Shown here: positions 48,848 to 59,500 of the stretch, piece by piece
Numbering within the stretch: the first letter of the stretch is position 1
Layout: the number at the start of each line of letters is the position of its first letter
NCBI RefSeq assembly: GCF_021513195.1
Contig: NZ_CP090974.1
Location: 2,864,001-2,928,000 of the forward strand
Direction of reading: 5' to 3'
DNA: 64,000 nt
Source of the DNA: Shewanella sp. OMA3-2
Lineage (GTDB): Bacteria; Pseudomonadota; Gammaproteobacteria; Enterobacterales; Shewanellaceae
Program-made: the position numbers and the translations under genes
The notes under the pieces: generated by a model
What the model was told of the DNA's origin: nothing
The model's input: the letters and a program-made list of their open reading frames with translations, nothing else
Database searches by the model: none

Positions 48848-49483
48848 CACTAGTTCAGCAACATTATCGACAATCGCTAACGGATTAGCGGTTTGCAGTT
48901 GTTCCACTAAATTAGCACCATAACTAACCCCTATTGCGGCAACGCCCGCATTATTGGCCATATGTAAATCATGAACTGAATCCCCTATCATCACCGCGCG
49001 ATGAGCGGGCACATTAAAATGCGCCAACAAGGTATCAATCATCATAGGATCAGGTTTGCTTTTCATTTCATCAGCACACCGACTCGCTGCAAAATAATGT
49101 CCCGTACCACTGAGTGTTAACACCCTTTCTAGTCCCGAACGACCTTTACCTGTGGCAATCGCTAATGTGTAACCTTGAGTAAAAAGCTGGTTTAATAACC
49201 GTTCACTTCCCGCGAACAATGGACTAACTGTATTAGTTGACAAGAAATGGTGTCTATAACGACTGACAATATCTTCATGTAAATGAACCAAATCAGTGAA
49301 TAAAATGTTAAGTATTTTTGGCAATGAAAGTCCTATCAAGTCACGAATAGCACGTTCACTTGGCACCTCAATGTTAAGATCCTCAGCCGCAGCTTGCATG
49401 CAACTTACAATGGCTCCGATGGAATCCATCAAGGTGCCATCCCAATCAAAAATCACTAAGTCATATTTATTCTGCAATGTCAT
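48836..49483 (-). CDS. HAD-superfamily phosphatase (phosphoglycolate phosphatase-like)
   Basis: A 215-aa subfamily IA HAD hydrolase: nucleophile motif DLVIFDWDGTLMDS near the N-terminus, a helical cap, motif II with IATGKGRSGLERVL, Lys in DEMKSKPDPMM near 148, and GDSVHDLHMANNAG near 172. Family members dephosphorylate small metabolites (phosphoglycolate, nucleotides, sugar phosphates); the substrate is unknown. Starts at ATG 49483; a GTG at 49492 would add three residues. It is 31 bp downstream of rluC, likely in its operon. Confidence 0.88.
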   Translation of the reverse strand: MTLQNKYDLVIFDWDGTLMDSIGAIVSCMQAAAEDLNIEVPSERAIRDLIGLSLPKILNILFTDLVHLHEDIVSRYRHHFLSTNTVSPLFAGSERLLNQLFTQGYTLAIATGKGRSGLERVLTLSGTGHYFAASRCADEMKSKPDPMMIDTLLAHFNVPAHRAVMIGDSVHDLHMANNAGVAAIGVSYGANLVEQLQTANPLAIVDNVAELVHHL

Positions 49484-49514
49484 ATCATTCACTTTTCAAT
49501 CATCACAACTGATA

Positions 49515-50471
49515 TTAAATCTTGTTGAGTTTTTCCAGTGTTTGTAACAGCACATCATCTAACGGGGCACTAACTTGCATGGTAGTATCCGTTTCAGGGT
49601 GCGTGAACTTAAGCTCGGCAGCATGTAAAAATAACCGATTCAAACCTATCGCACGCATACTGTCGTCAAATTTCTGCTCGCTATACTTATCATCACAGGC
49701 AATTGCATGGCCTGCAAATTGACAATGAACCCGAATTTGATGGGTTCGACCAGTCACAGGACTTGCTTTGACTAAAGTAGCGCCGTCAAAGCGTTGCATA
49801 ATTCGATAACGCGTTTCGCATTCTTTGCCTTCTGGATTAACCCTAACAATTCGCTCACCCGACTTTAGGGTAATTTTTAACAAGGGAGCTTTTATTACCT
49901 TATCTTTTGCCTGCCAATCGCCGCGCACTAATGCTAAATAATCTTTTTGCATTGTTTTACTGCGTAGCTGCTCATGTAGGTGCTTTAACGCGCTGCGCTT
50001 TTTAGCCACCAACAAAACGCCAGAGGTATCTTTATCTAAACGATGTACCAGCTCTAAAAACTTTTGTTGAGGTCGAAGTGAACGCAGCCCTTCAATTACA
50101 CCATAATCTACGCCACTGCCACCATGCACAGCAATACCTGCAGGCTTATTCAATACGATAAGATACTTATCTTCATGAATAATGCGCTCTTCTAACTGAG
50201 AGACTCTGGATAAATTAGGCGACGGTGCAGTGCGATTATCTTTTTCTGCCACTCTAACGGGTGGAATGCGCACAACATCATCTATTTGAAGTTTATATTC
50301 CGGTTTAATTCGTTTCTTATTAACTCTCACCTCGCCTTTACGCACGATTCGATAAATCATGCTTTTAGGAACGCCTTTGAGCTTAGTTAATAGAAAATTA
50401 TCAATTCGTTGTTCAACATTATCTTCGTCTATGGTGACGAAGTGAACTTGGGGGGTAGTTTCAGTATTCAT
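49515..50471 (-). CDS. rluC: 23S rRNA pseudouridine synthase C (955/2504/2580)
   Basis: A 318-aa protein with an N-terminal S4 RNA-binding domain (about 15-75, RIDNFLLTKLKGVPKSMIYRIVRKGEVRVNKKR) and a RluA-type catalytic domain with HRLDKDTSGVLLVAKK (catalytic Asp near 145), then ASPVTGRTHQIRVH near 240. Divergent from rne across a 785-bp region, exactly the rne/rluC arrangement of E. coli. Confidence 0.95.
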   Translation of the reverse strand: MNTETTPQVHFVTIDEDNVEQRIDNFLLTKLKGVPKSMIYRIVRKGEVRVNKKRIKPEYKLQIDDVVRIPPVRVAEKDNRTAPSPNLSRVSQLEERIIHEDKYLIVLNKPAGIAVHGGSGVDYGVIEGLRSLRPQQKFLELVHRLDKDTSGVLLVAKKRSALKHLHEQLRSKTMQKDYLALVRGDWQAKDKVIKAPLLKITLKSGERIVRVNPEGKECETRYRIMQRFDGATLVKASPVTGRTHQIRVHCQFAGHAIACDDKYSEQKFDDSMRAIGLNRLFLHAAELKFTHPETDTTMQVSAPLDDVLLQTLEKLNKI

Positions 50472-51256
50472 GATGCGCCAATTTGTGAGAACGTCGCTAT
50501 TGTAGCTTATTTCAATAAAACTTGGCTATCACAAGCACGGGGCAATTATATTATCCACATGAATGCTGCTCTATACACTATATAAGGCATGAATAAACGG
50601 CGTATAAATGAACAATTGCAACTGTTTTAAAAGAAAAAGAAAAATTAAGTAACACTGTCACGAGGCCAGCTTTCACAGATATAACAATGCTTTAAGCTGT
50701 GCCTAAAACAATCATCACTTAAAAGATTATAGGCTTTTGATTGCCGAACTTAGCTAATATTGCTATATTTGCGCATTGAAAGAGAACAAACCGTGGATAA
50801 ACTGTTTACAACTCATTCAATAAATGAAATTCAGTGCAATTTACACATGAGCTTTATCGGTAGCAAGTCATTGATTTGCAGATTATAAGTTTTTAAAACA
50901 CGTCATTATTATGTGTTTATAATTAAATCGTAAGTTTATTTTAAAAATGTAAAAACTGCCTGATTTCACCGCCAAATTCGAACAATATTTTAGCTTGTTA
51001 TCAAACAACCGATTCGATTAGGCATTACTGGAAGATACTGATATTTATGGGGTTGGTTGCAATGCAACGGATTCCTTGTTTTTGTAAACACTAGAAAATA
51101 AGCCATAAATTAGGCCGCGACACGCAGAGAATGCGTTTAACAGTCGTACTGCGCGCCTATATAGCCTGTAACAAGCCGTGAGGCTGCTAAACAATTCGCA
51201 GGCCCGTAATGCAAATAATTGTTGTTTGATGACCTTTATAGAAGAATCACGTCATC
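50472..51256 (+). promoter_or_regulatory. Divergent rluC-rne regulatory region with presumed long rne leader
   Basis: 785 bp without a gene. In E. coli the corresponding region carries the rne promoters and a structured 361-base leader through which RNase E controls its own mRNA. The last 200 bases here are G+C-richer and contain several possible short stems (for example GCCTGTAAC.. and GGCCCG), consistent with such a leader. Exact promoters and hairpins were not resolved. Confidence 0.6.
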
Positions 51257-54200
51257 ATGAAACGTATGTTAATTAATGCAACTCAATCTGAAGAGTTGCG
51301 TGTCGCCCTAGTAGATGGGCAACAACTGTATGATCTGGATATTGAAAGCCCAGGTCACGAGCAGAAAAAATCAAATATTTACAAAGGTAAAATCACCCGC
51401 GTAGAACCCTCTTTAGAAGCAGCATTTGTAGACTATGGCGCTGACCGTCATGGTTTTCTTCCGTTAAAAGAAATTGCTCGCGAATACTTCCCTAAAGGTT
51501 ACTCTTTCCAAGGCCGTCCTAACATCAAAGAAGTGGTGCAAGAAGGTCAAGAAGTTATCGTTCAAATCGATAAAGAAGAGCGTGGCAACAAAGGCGCGGC
51601 CTTAACAACCTTTATCAGTCTTGCTGGTTCTTATTTAGTATTAATGCCAAACAATCCGCGCGCAGGTGGCATATCTCGTCGCATTGAAGGTGATGAACGT
51701 ACTGAATTAAAAGAAGCCATATCAGAACTGGAAGTCCCTAATGGTATGGGCTTAATTGTTCGTACTGCAGGTGTTGGTAAGGAATCAACAGAATTGAAGT
51801 GGGACTTAAAAGTCTTACAACATCACTGGGATGCCATTCAAGAAGCCTCTAAAACTAAAGGTGCTCCTTTCTTAATTCATCAAGAAAGTAATGTTATTGT
51901 TCGTGCAATTCGTGACTATTTACGTCGCGATGTCGGCGAAATCCTCATCGATCATCCACGTATTTATGAAGAAGCTAAATTACATATTGGCTTGGTTCGT
52001 CCAGACTTCCTTGAACGCGTTAAGATGTACGATTCAGAAGTGCCATTATTTACCCATTTCCAAATCGAATCTCAAATTGAGTCAGCTTTCCAACGTGAAG
52101 TTCGTTTGCCATCAGGTGGTTCAATTGTTATTGACCCTACTGAAGCATTAACCTCTATCGATATTAACTCAGCCCGCGCCACTAAAGGCGGTGATATTGA
52201 AGAAACAGCATTAAATACCAACCTTGAAGCTGCAGACGAAATTGCCCGTCAATTACGTTTACGTGATTTGGGTGGATTAGTGGTTATCGACTTTATCGAT
52301 ATGACGCCTGTTCGTCATCAACGTGAAGTTGAAAATCGCATGCGTGATGCTGTACATCATGACCGTGCACGTGTGCAATTAGGCCGTATTTCTCGTTTTG
52401 GCTTAATGGAAATGTCACGTCAGCGCTTACGCCCTTCTTTAGAAGAGTCTGCTGCACATTTATGCCCTCGCTGCCATGGTCAAGGTACTATCCGTAGTAC
52501 AGAATCTTTAGCGTTATCGATTTTACGCTTAATGGAAGAAGAAGCCATTAAAGAGCATACCACTCAAATTGAAGCCATTGTTCCGGTTGATGTTGCCGCG
52601 TTTTTACTTAACGAAAAACGTAAAGCCATTCGCATTACCGAAGAACGTCATGGTGTAGAAGTCTATGTTATTCCTGATGCGCACATGCAAACACCTGAAT
52701 ATCGAGTGATCCGCCGTAAAAATGATGATGAAATCACAGAATCAAGCTTTAAGCGCGTAGAAGCACCTAAATCGGAATTGTACGAGCCTCGTAAATTAGA
52801 GCGAACTTTAGCACCAGAGCCTGCTTTAAAAGGTTTTGCCGCACCGCAAAAAACTGTTGAAGAGCCGAAAGCAGCTCCAGTTCAACCGGTAGTTGCTGCT
52901 ATTCCTGGTTTATTCAGTCGCATTACGTCTGCAATTAGTGCTTTCTTTAACAGTAATGAAACTGAAACAAAAGAAAAGCCTGTAGCTAATAAGCCTGCGG
53001 TAACACTAGATAAAACGAACCCTCGTCGCAGTCGTCGTAATGATACTGGTGATAATCGTAATGAAAGTCGTAATGACAGCCGTAACGATACTCGCCGTAA
53101 GCGTAACGATAAAGATTCAGCAACAGCTGATAACAAAACTACTCGTGGTCGTAATAAGCCTACCCGTGACAAAGATGACACTAAAACAGTCAACAAATCT
53201 GAATCGCTAGCTAAGTCGGTAACAAGTGACGATAAGCCTACCAAAACTGTTGCGGCTGAAAAGACACCTAAACAAGAAGCCGCTCGTGAACGTCGTCAGC
53301 GCCGTAATATGCGCAGAAAAGTACGAATAGAGAATGAGCAAACGAGTGACGAAGCCGTTTTAGCCACTACTTTAGCAAAAACGCCTAACGAAGCCACCCC
53401 AGCTGATTTAACTAAAGATGTGCGCAATGATGCTAACAATGTTGAGACAGCTGAATTAGTTGCTAATGTTAATACTGATGATAAAGCTAATTCTGAAGTT
53501 AACAACTCAGCTAAAGACAGCAAGCCTGTACGTAAACGTCAGCCTCGTAAAGAAAAATCTACTGATGCTCAAACAGTGGATAATTCAGCGACAGTTGAAC
53601 AAACCAATGTAGTAGCAGAAGACGCAGCAGGCACCCCTGTAGCAGCATCGGAAGAAGCTGTAACCACTACAGAGCCAACTACACTTGTTGATGAAGATGT
53701 TAACGTGACAGCAACTGCGTCTGAACATGATGAGTCTGATGATGATAAACGTGATGGTCAGCGTCGCAGTCGCCGCAGCCCTCGCCATCTTCGTGCAGCC
53801 GGTCAACGTCGTCGCCGTGATGATGACGAAGGTACCCCTTCTGATGCCGCGCCAGTGTTCACACCTGTTGATGAGCTTGATAGGCAATTAACTGAAGAAC
53901 TCGCACAAACTCAAGCTGCTAGCGTAGTTGAAGTTAATCAACCGGCTATCACAGTACCAGTATCAGAAAATACAACTACTGAGACAACAGTTACTGAAGT
54001 AAAAGTAGAAGCATCAACTGAATTAACACAAGTGGCAGAAGTGCAAACCGCACCTGTCATGGAAAGTAAAGCTGAAGCTGAAACTAAAGCTGAAACTGAA
54101 AATAAAGTGGTTGAAGTTACTGCTGAAAAATCGGTATCAGTGACACCTGAAACACAGCCCGCGACAGTAATAACTGAAGTAGCTGAAGTTGTAACACCAG

Positions 54201-54538
54201 AAAAAGACGTGCTGTCAAAGCCAGCTGAAGTTAAGCAGACTAAATCCGCTGTGAATGCGCCTATGGCGAAGCCTGCTCCAATGGTACGTAAAGCGGTTGA
54301 GAAAGCTACTGAGCCAAAAGCTGAGCAAACTAAAGCAGAACCTGTTACGTCACCAAAACCTGCCAGCAATAGCCGTTTTGGTTCAATGGTGAGTTCAACT
54401 ACAACTAAACCTACGATTGAAGTTCGTGAACAGCAAGCTGTACCTCAAGGTAAAAGCTATGCTGAAACAGACAAGCCGGCTGTAAAATCAAGCTTTGCTA
54501 ACAGTGCAACGGCTGAGATGACTAAACCGCAGTCATAA
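51257..54538 (+). CDS. rne: Ribonuclease E
   Basis: Endoribonuclease and scaffold of the RNA degradosome, 1093 aa (E. coli 1061). The catalytic N-terminal half (about 1-520) begins [21 protein letters not shown]. It carries the S1 domain (about 36-120), 5' sensor, DNase I-like site ([20 protein letters not shown] and [13 protein letters not shown], catalytic acids near 302 and 345), and the Zn-link CPRCHGQG near 403. The C-terminal half (about 530-1093) is low-complexity: Arg/Asn/Asp repeats, an Arg-rich [12 protein letters not shown] block, [22 protein letters not shown], and Glu/Val/Thr-rich tracts, expected to hold RNA- and partner-binding segments. Terminator at 54558. Confidence 0.97.
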   Translation: MKRMLINATQSEELRVALVDGQQLYDLDIESPGHEQKKSNIYKGKITRVEPSLEAAFVDYGADRHGFLPLKEIAREYFPKGYSFQGRPNIKEVVQEGQEVIVQIDKEERGNKGAALTTFISLAGSYLVLMPNNPRAGGISRRIEGDERTELKEAISELEVPNGMGLIVRTAGVGKESTELKWDLKVLQHHWDAIQEASKTKGAPFLIHQESNVIVRAIRDYLRRDVGEILIDHPRIYEEAKLHIGLVRPDFLERVKMYDSEVPLFTHFQIESQIESAFQREVRLPSGGSIVIDPTEALTSIDINSARATKGGDIEETALNTNLEAADEIARQLRLRDLGGLVVIDFIDMTPVRHQREVENRMRDAVHHDRARVQLGRISRFGLMEMSRQRLRPSLEESAAHLCPRCHGQGTIRSTESLALSILRLMEEEAIKEHTTQIEAIVPVDVAAFLLNEKRKAIRITEERHGVEVYVIPDAHMQTPEYRVIRRKNDDEITESSFKRVEAPKSELYEPRKLERTLAPEPALKGFAAPQKTVEEPKAAPVQPVVAAIPGLFSRITSAISAFFNSNETETKEKPVANKPAVTLDKTNPRRSRRNDTGDNRNESRNDSRNDTRRKRNDKDSATADNKTTRGRNKPTRDKDDTKTVNKSESLAKSVTSDDKPTKTVAAEKTPKQEAARERRQRRNMRRKVRIENEQTSDEAVLATTLAKTPNEATPADLTKDVRNDANNVETAELVANVNTDDKANSEVNNSAKDSKPVRKRQPRKEKSTDAQTVDNSATVEQTNVVAEDAAGTPVAASEEAVTTTEPTTLVDEDVNVTATASEHDESDDDKRDGQRRSRRSPRHLRAAGQRRRRDDDEGTPSDAAPVFTPVDELDRQLTEELAQTQAASVVEVNQPAITVPVSENTTTETTVTEVKVEASTELTQVAEVQTAPVMESKAEAETKAETENKVVEVTAEKSVSVTPETQPATVITEVAEVVTPEKDVLSKPAEVKQTKSAVNAPMAKPAPMVRKAVEKATEPKAEQTKAEPVTSPKPASNSRFGSMVSSTTTKPTIEVREQQAVPQGKSYAETDKPAVKSSFANSATAEMTKPQS

Positions 54539-54557
54539 CAAAGTCTCTCAATGAATG

Positions 54558-54586
54558 AAAGCCATGCTAATGCATGGCTTTTTTTT
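54558..54586 (+). terminator. Rho-independent terminator of rne
   Basis: An AAAGCCATGC / GCATGGCTTT stem with TAAT loop and an eight-base T run, 20 bp after the stop. Confidence 0.92.
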
Positions 54587-54709
54587 GAATCAATTTTGAT
54601 ATAAATGTCATTAATTGTTCTTCATGTCAGATTATTAGTTTAGAAGTGGTACGATTTTTGGTAAGATTGCGCCTCTAATCATCATTAAAATATACTTAAT
54701 AGAGGCTAA

Positions 54710-56266
54710 ATGTTCGATATCATTCGTCATAAGACTGCCAGTAGTAAAGCAGATATTCTCTCAGGCTTAACCGTTGCACTTGCGCTTATCCCTGAAGCGG
54801 TCGCATTTGCGTTTGTTGCACATGTTGAGCCAATGGTCGGGCTATATGCGGCATTCATTATGGGCTTAATAACCGCTGTCATTGGTGGGCGTCCAGGTAT
54901 GATCTCCGGTGCAACCGGTGCAATGGCCGTTGTAATGGTGTCATTAGTGGTTGAGCACGGGGTACAATATTTATTTGCAGCGGTGGTACTTGCCGGCATA
55001 ATCCAAATTTTGGCAGGTGCTTTTAAACTCGGAAAATTTATTCGTATCGTGCCATACCCTGTCATGATAGGGTTTGTAAATGGTTTGGCTATTGTTATCT
55101 TTCTCGCTCAGCTTGGACAATTTAAAGTTAAAGACGCTGCGGGTAATATGGTGTGGTTAGCGCAAGAGCCCATGATGATCATGATTGGTTTAATTTTACT
55201 CACCATGGCTATTATTCATTTTCTCCCCAAAATCACCACTGCCATTCCATCTTCATTAGTAGCCATCCTTACTGTTACCGGATTAGTGGTTGGTTTAGAA
55301 ATGGATACTCGCAACGTATTGGACTTTTTAAAAACCATGAGTGGCAATGATGCTGTAACGATTGCAGGCTCACTACCCAGTTTCTCTATACCTAGCGTAC
55401 CGTTTAATTTTGAAACCTTGTATATCATTTTACCGTACGCATGTATTTTAGCCGCGGTAGGGTTAATTGAATCGCTGCTAACATTAACGGTTATCGATGA
55501 AATGACCAATACCCGCGGTAAAGGTAATAAAGAATGTGTCGGACAAGGCGTTGGTAATATCACTAGTGGCTTCTTTGGCGCTATGGGTGGTTGTGCCATG
55601 ATTGGCCAGTCTATGATTAACATTAACTCTGGTGGCCGTGGACGTTTATCTGGCATTACGGCTGCACTCGCCCTGCTAGCATTTATTCTATTTGGTTCTG
55701 CATTTATCGAAATTATTCCACTGGCAGCATTAGTCGGTGTGATGTTTATTGTAGTGCTCGGAACCTTTGAATGGGCAAGCTTTAAGGTAATGAACAAAGT
55801 GCCTAAGCATGATGCATTTGTCATCGTGCTGGTGACAACCGTGACGGTATTTACTGATTTAGCATTTGCGGTATTTGTCGGTGTTATTGTGTCGGCTTTG
55901 GTATTTGCTTGGGAACATGCCAAACATATCAATGTTGAGATAAGTGAAGATGAAAATGGCTGGAAAGTTTATCGTTTAAATGGGCCACTATTTTTTGGCT
56001 CTGTCGCTAATTTTCTTGAATTATTTGACGCGCAAAATGATACACAAGATGTCATTGTTGACTTTAAAAACTCACGAGTTGCGGACCACTCGGCATTAGG
56101 AGCGATTGATACCTTAGCAGAACGTTATGTTAATGCTGGTAAACGCTTGCATTTAAGACATTTAAGCCAAGATTGTATTACTTTATTGCATAAAGCTGGT
56201 GACTTAGTTGAAGTCAATTTAATTGAAGATCCACATTATAAAGTGGCTGATGACAAATTAGATTAG
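54710..56266 (+). CDS. SulP/SLC26-family anion transporter with STAS domain
   Basis: A 518-aa inner-membrane transporter. About 12-14 hydrophobic segments span residues 15-400, including the family motifs [39 protein letters not shown] and [24 protein letters not shown] cytoplasmic STAS domain (about 430-515, [20 protein letters not shown]) follows. Homologues move sulphate, bicarbonate or dicarboxylates (DauA); the substrate cannot be assigned. Monocistronic, between the rne terminator and the one at 56314. Confidence 0.92.
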   Translation: MFDIIRHKTASSKADILSGLTVALALIPEAVAFAFVAHVEPMVGLYAAFIMGLITAVIGGRPGMISGATGAMAVVMVSLVVEHGVQYLFAAVVLAGIIQILAGAFKLGKFIRIVPYPVMIGFVNGLAIVIFLAQLGQFKVKDAAGNMVWLAQEPMMIMIGLILLTMAIIHFLPKITTAIPSSLVAILTVTGLVVGLEMDTRNVLDFLKTMSGNDAVTIAGSLPSFSIPSVPFNFETLYIILPYACILAAVGLIESLLTLTVIDEMTNTRGKGNKECVGQGVGNITSGFFGAMGGCAMIGQSMININSGGRGRLSGITAALALLAFILFGSAFIEIIPLAALVGVMFIVVLGTFEWASFKVMNKVPKHDAFVIVLVTTVTVFTDLAFAVFVGVIVSALVFAWEHAKHINVEISEDENGWKVYRLNGPLFFGSVANFLELFDAQNDTQDVIVDFKNSRVADHSALGAIDTLAERYVNAGKRLHLRHLSQDCITLLHKAGDLVEVNLIEDPHYKVADDKLD

Positions 56267-56313
56267 TAGATTCAAACTAGCACATTTTGTGAACTAACCA
56301 CAAAAAGACTGAT

Positions 56314-56354
56314 AAAAAAGAGGGCGGCAGTAATTAATACTGTCGCCCTTTTTC
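56314..56354. terminator. Terminator between the SulP gene and the msr gene
   Basis: AGGGCGGCAGTA pairs with TACTGTCGCCCT (one G-U) around ATTAA, flanked by A and T tracts, serving both convergent genes. Confidence 0.88.
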
Positions 56355-56413
56355 TATAAAATAATTAATCAAGCCAATCTTCAACTAACTGACTTAAATT
56401 ATCTGATAGTGTC

Positions 56414-57334
56414 TTACTTTAATTTGTCCGCAAACAGTGACTTAAATTTATCAAATTTAGGTTTTACCACCAGTTGACAATAAGGTTGTTCACCATGTTT
56501 AGCAAAATAATCATTGTGATAGTTTTCTGCTGGGTAAAATACATCAAAGGCTACCACTTCCGTCACAATAGGATCCGGCCAAATTTTAGCTTGCTGTAAA
56601 GCATCAATTATCTTATTAGCGCTGTCTACTTGAGCGGCTGTATGAGCAAAAATAACAGAGCGATACTGCGGCCCCTTATCATTGCCCTGTTGATTTAATG
56701 TCGTAGGGTTATGGCTTTTAAACAATATTTCTAATAGTTCTTCAAAACTGATGATAGTCGGGTTAAAACTAATATGTACCACTTCTGCATGGCCAGTTCT
56801 ACCAGAACAAACCGCATCATAGTTTGCATGTTTATCCTCTCCACCAGCATAACCAGACTGCACACTATCAACCCCCTTCAGCGCCGAAAATATTGCTTCG
56901 ACACACCAAAAACAACCTGCGCCAAAAGTGGCTTGCTCTAAGGTTGCTGTTGAAGCTTTAGCCGTTTCGTCTGCTAAACTTGAGCTTGCCTTAAACACCA
57001 TGGAAACAGAGTTAACACAATGACGAATATTTTTATCGGTTAATCGCTCGCCTTCAAAAACGTGGCCTAAGTGCCCGCCACACTGATGACAGGTTATCTC
57101 GACTCTTTGCCCGTCTGCATCAATTGTGCGATCAACTGCACCTGCAATTTCATCGTCAAAAGCTGGCCAACCACAATGAGCGTTAAACTTATGCTCACTT
57201 TTATATAATGGCGCTAAACATTTTTTACAGCAATATAGACCTGCTGCATCATGATTAACGTATTCGCCGGAAAATGGTCTTTCGGTGCCCTTTTGCTCAA
57301 TGACAAACTTTTCAATTTCGGTTAATAGTTGCAT
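56414..57334 (-). CDS. Fused methionine sulfoxide reductase MsrB-MsrA
   Basis: A 306-aa repair enzyme with both stereospecific activities. Residues about 1-120 are MsrB: two zinc CxxC pairs (CCKKC and CHQCGGHLGH), HCGWPAFDDEI, and the catalytic Cys in RHCVNSVSMVF. Residues about 135-306 are MsrA: GAGCFWCVEAIFSALKGV with the catalytic Cys, SGYAGG, HAEVVHISFNP and the C-terminal HGEQPYCQLVV. MsrB precedes MsrA; such fusions are known in many bacteria, while E. coli has separate genes. No signal peptide, so cytoplasmic. It diverges from the oxygenase gene. Confidence 0.94.
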   Translation of the reverse strand: MQLLTEIEKFVIEQKGTERPFSGEYVNHDAAGLYCCKKCLAPLYKSEHKFNAHCGWPAFDDEIAGAVDRTIDADGQRVEITCHQCGGHLGHVFEGERLTDKNIRHCVNSVSMVFKASSSLADETAKASTATLEQATFGAGCFWCVEAIFSALKGVDSVQSGYAGGEDKHANYDAVCSGRTGHAEVVHISFNPTIISFEELLEILFKSHNPTTLNQQGNDKGPQYRSVIFAHTAAQVDSANKIIDALQQAKIWPDPIVTEVVAFDVFYPAENYHNDYFAKHGEQPYCQLVVKPKFDKFKSLFADKLK

Positions 57335-57497
57335 TCATTATCTCCACTTTAATCATTGACCCAACCAAGTTACCTCATTCTACGTTACTTAATCGTAAAT
57401 CGTTCAATATAAAAGACCGTGAACGACCGCAAAAAATTGCAGCATTCTATGACAAGCGTTACCATTACCGCGGGTCAAAAACTAATAAGAAACTAAT

Positions 57498-58337
57498 ATG
57501 AAACTAGAAACGATTGATTACCGTGCACCTGACAGTGCCGAGCGATTTGTAAAATCATTGCATGAAACTGGATTTGGGGTGCTATCCAATCATCCTATCA
57601 AGCAAGCTTTGGTCGAAACAATATATCAAGAATGGTACGCATTTTTTAATAGCGAAGAAAAACAAGCGTATTTATTTAAGCCTGAAACTCAAGATGGCTT
57701 TTTCCCTGCTTCAATATCTGAAACAGCAAAAGGACACAACGTAAAAGATATCAAAGAATATTTTCACGTCTATCCTTGGGGGCGCATCCCCGATACATTG
57801 CGTGATAATATTTTGGAATATTACCAACAAGCTAACCATTTTGCTTCGGAGTTGCTTGGGTGGATAGAGCAACACTCGCCTGCAGATGTTGCTGAAAAGT
57901 ATTCGATACAATTATCTGAAATGATCAGTAACAGCCAAAAAACCCTGTTACGCATTCTGCATTATCCGCCAATGCAAGGCGATGAAGAGTTAGGTGCTAT
58001 TCGCGCCGCAGCGCATGAAGATATCAACCTTATCACTATTTTACCGGCTGCGAATGAACCTGGTTTACAGGTCAAAAATAAACAAGGTGAATGGGTGGAT
58101 GTACCCAGCGATTTTGGCAGTATCATCATCAATATTGGCGATATGTTACAAGAAGCGTCAGGGGGATATTTCCCATCAACATCACACAGAGTGATAAACC
58201 CACAAGGCGCGGACAAAACTAAGTCACGCATTTCTCTGCCCTTGTTTCTTCATCCAAATCCTGAAGTAGTGTTGTCTGAGCGACATACTGCTGACAGTTA
58301 TTTAATGGAAAGGTTACGTGAATTAGGCGTAATTTAA
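57498..58337 (+). CDS. 2-oxoglutarate/Fe(II)-dependent oxygenase, isopenicillin N synthase-like
   Basis: A 279-aa member of the IPNS/plant-type dioxygenase family: N-terminal DIOX_N-like region (GFGVLSNHPI), then the jelly-roll core with Fe ligands in AAHEDINLITILPA (His-x-Asp motif variant H-E-D near residue 176) and the distal His in STSHRVINP near 231, and the RISLPLF 2OG-binding Arg near 243. These enzymes hydroxylate or ring-close small molecules; substrate unknown. Single gene with its own terminator. Confidence 0.88.
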   Translation: MKLETIDYRAPDSAERFVKSLHETGFGVLSNHPIKQALVETIYQEWYAFFNSEEKQAYLFKPETQDGFFPASISETAKGHNVKDIKEYFHVYPWGRIPDTLRDNILEYYQQANHFASELLGWIEQHSPADVAEKYSIQLSEMISNSQKTLLRILHYPPMQGDEELGAIRAAAHEDINLITILPAANEPGLQVKNKQGEWVDVPSDFGSIIINIGDMLQEASGGYFPSTSHRVINPQGADKTKSRISLPLFLHPNPEVVLSERHTADSYLMERLRELGVI

Positions 58338-58355
58338 ACCATTAAGCACCCACAG

Positions 58356-58377
58356 AGCGCCTTAAGGCGCTTTTTTT
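58356..58377 (+). terminator. Rho-independent terminator of the oxygenase gene
   Basis: An AGCGCC / GGCGCT stem with TTAA loop and seven T, 18 bp after the stop. Confidence 0.88.
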
Positions 58378-58442
58378 ATGCTTTTCATTTGGGTTCAAGG
58401 TACAATATTGGCATTGTTACTCAGTAGTAAAAAGGCAGCATC

Positions 58443-59384
58443 ATGGCAATTCAGTGGTATCCAGGACACATGCACAAAGCACGCAAAGAGATTGAAGAGG
58501 TTATGCCTCAAGTCGATTTGGTGATTGAAGTGCTAGATGCCCGCATTCCGTATAGTAGTGAAAACCCCATGGTGACTCAGTTACGTGGCGGTAAGCCCTG
58601 TATTAAACTGCTGAACAAATCAGATTTAGCCGACCCAAAAGTAACCGAGCAATGGATTGAATACCTAGAACGGGAACAAGGTGTAAAGGCCTCAGCCATT
58701 ACGACGCTACAACCCGCAATGGTCAGAATGATCCCCGATTTATGCCGCAAGTTAGTCCCACATCGCGATATTATTGAAAAAGATATTCGTACCATGATTA
58801 TGGGTATTCCTAACGTGGGTAAATCCACTATTATTAATACATTAGCAGGACGAGTTATCGCCAAAACAGGTAATGAACCTGCGGTGACGAAAAAGCAGCA
58901 ACGAATTAACTTACGTAACGGTATTGTATTATCTGATACACCAGGCATTTTATGGCCAAAAGTTGACAATGAAGCAAGCAGTTATCGATTAGCTGTAACC
59001 GGCGCAATTAAAGATACCGCAATGGAATATGAAGATGTGGCCATGTTTGCTGCTGAATACTTACTCAAAGCCTATCCAGAGCTTATTTGTGAACGCTATA
59101 AAATTGATCATTTACCTAATTCTGACTTTGAATTATTGGAAGAAATTGGTCGTAAACGCGGGGCATTACGTCCTGGTGGGCGTATTGACTTACATAAAGC
59201 ATCAGAGCTACTGCTGCATGAGTTCCGCTCAGGAAAAATTGGCTTGTTGAGCTTAGAAACCCCAGCGATGATCGAAATAGAGAAAGTTGAAGTTGAACGA
59301 ATTATCGCTCAAAAAGAAGCTGATCGATTGAAAAAACTAGAACTTAGTAAGCTTAAACAATCTGGTAAACGTCATCAGGGCTAA
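58443..59384 (+). CDS. ylqF: Ribosome biogenesis GTPase YlqF/RbgA-like
   Basis: A 313-aa circularly permuted GTPase: G4 (NKSDLADP, about 58-65) comes before G1 (GIPNVGKST, about 120-128) and G3 (DTPGILWP, near 161). It begins MAIQWYPGHMHKARKEI, the YlqF signature, and ends in an ANTAR-like helical and basic tail. In Bacillus subtilis RbgA matures the 50S subunit; the role here is inferred. The IWPGHM-type start and length (about 280-315) support this over RsgA. Confidence 0.93.
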   Translation: MAIQWYPGHMHKARKEIEEVMPQVDLVIEVLDARIPYSSENPMVTQLRGGKPCIKLLNKSDLADPKVTEQWIEYLEREQGVKASAITTLQPAMVRMIPDLCRKLVPHRDIIEKDIRTMIMGIPNVGKSTIINTLAGRVIAKTGNEPAVTKKQQRINLRNGIVLSDTPGILWPKVDNEASSYRLAVTGAIKDTAMEYEDVAMFAAEYLLKAYPELICERYKIDHLPNSDFELLEEIGRKRGALRPGGRIDLHKASELLLHEFRSGKIGLLSLETPAMIEIEKVEVERIIAQKEADRLKKLELSKLKQSGKRHQG

Positions 59385-59431
59385 TACTTTCCATTTCCTT
59401 ATTTGTAAATTAAACGTGTTAAAACGCTAAT

Positions 59432-59469
59432 GAATATAAAAAGCATGAATTTTTATGCTTTTTATATTC
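59432..59469. terminator. Bidirectional terminator between ylqF and the phosphatase gene
   Basis: A perfect 15-bp AT-rich inverted repeat (59432-59446 with 59455-59469) and eight-base T-rich loop between convergent genes. Confidence 0.75.
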
Positions 59470-59500
59470 CAAGTAAAATCCAAGCCTATTCTAGACTGTC

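Noticed and set aside
53585..54369. Minus-strand frames opposite the rne 3' half
   Set aside because: They arise from the low-complexity Glu/Val/Thr-rich RNase E tail read in reverse; composition is Ser/Thr/Val-rich with no domain.
55216..55932. Open frame of 238 codons on the minus strand inside the SulP gene
   Set aside because: It is antisense to a gene with clear family motifs, has no recognisable domain and no ribosome site. It arises from codon bias of the plus-strand gene.
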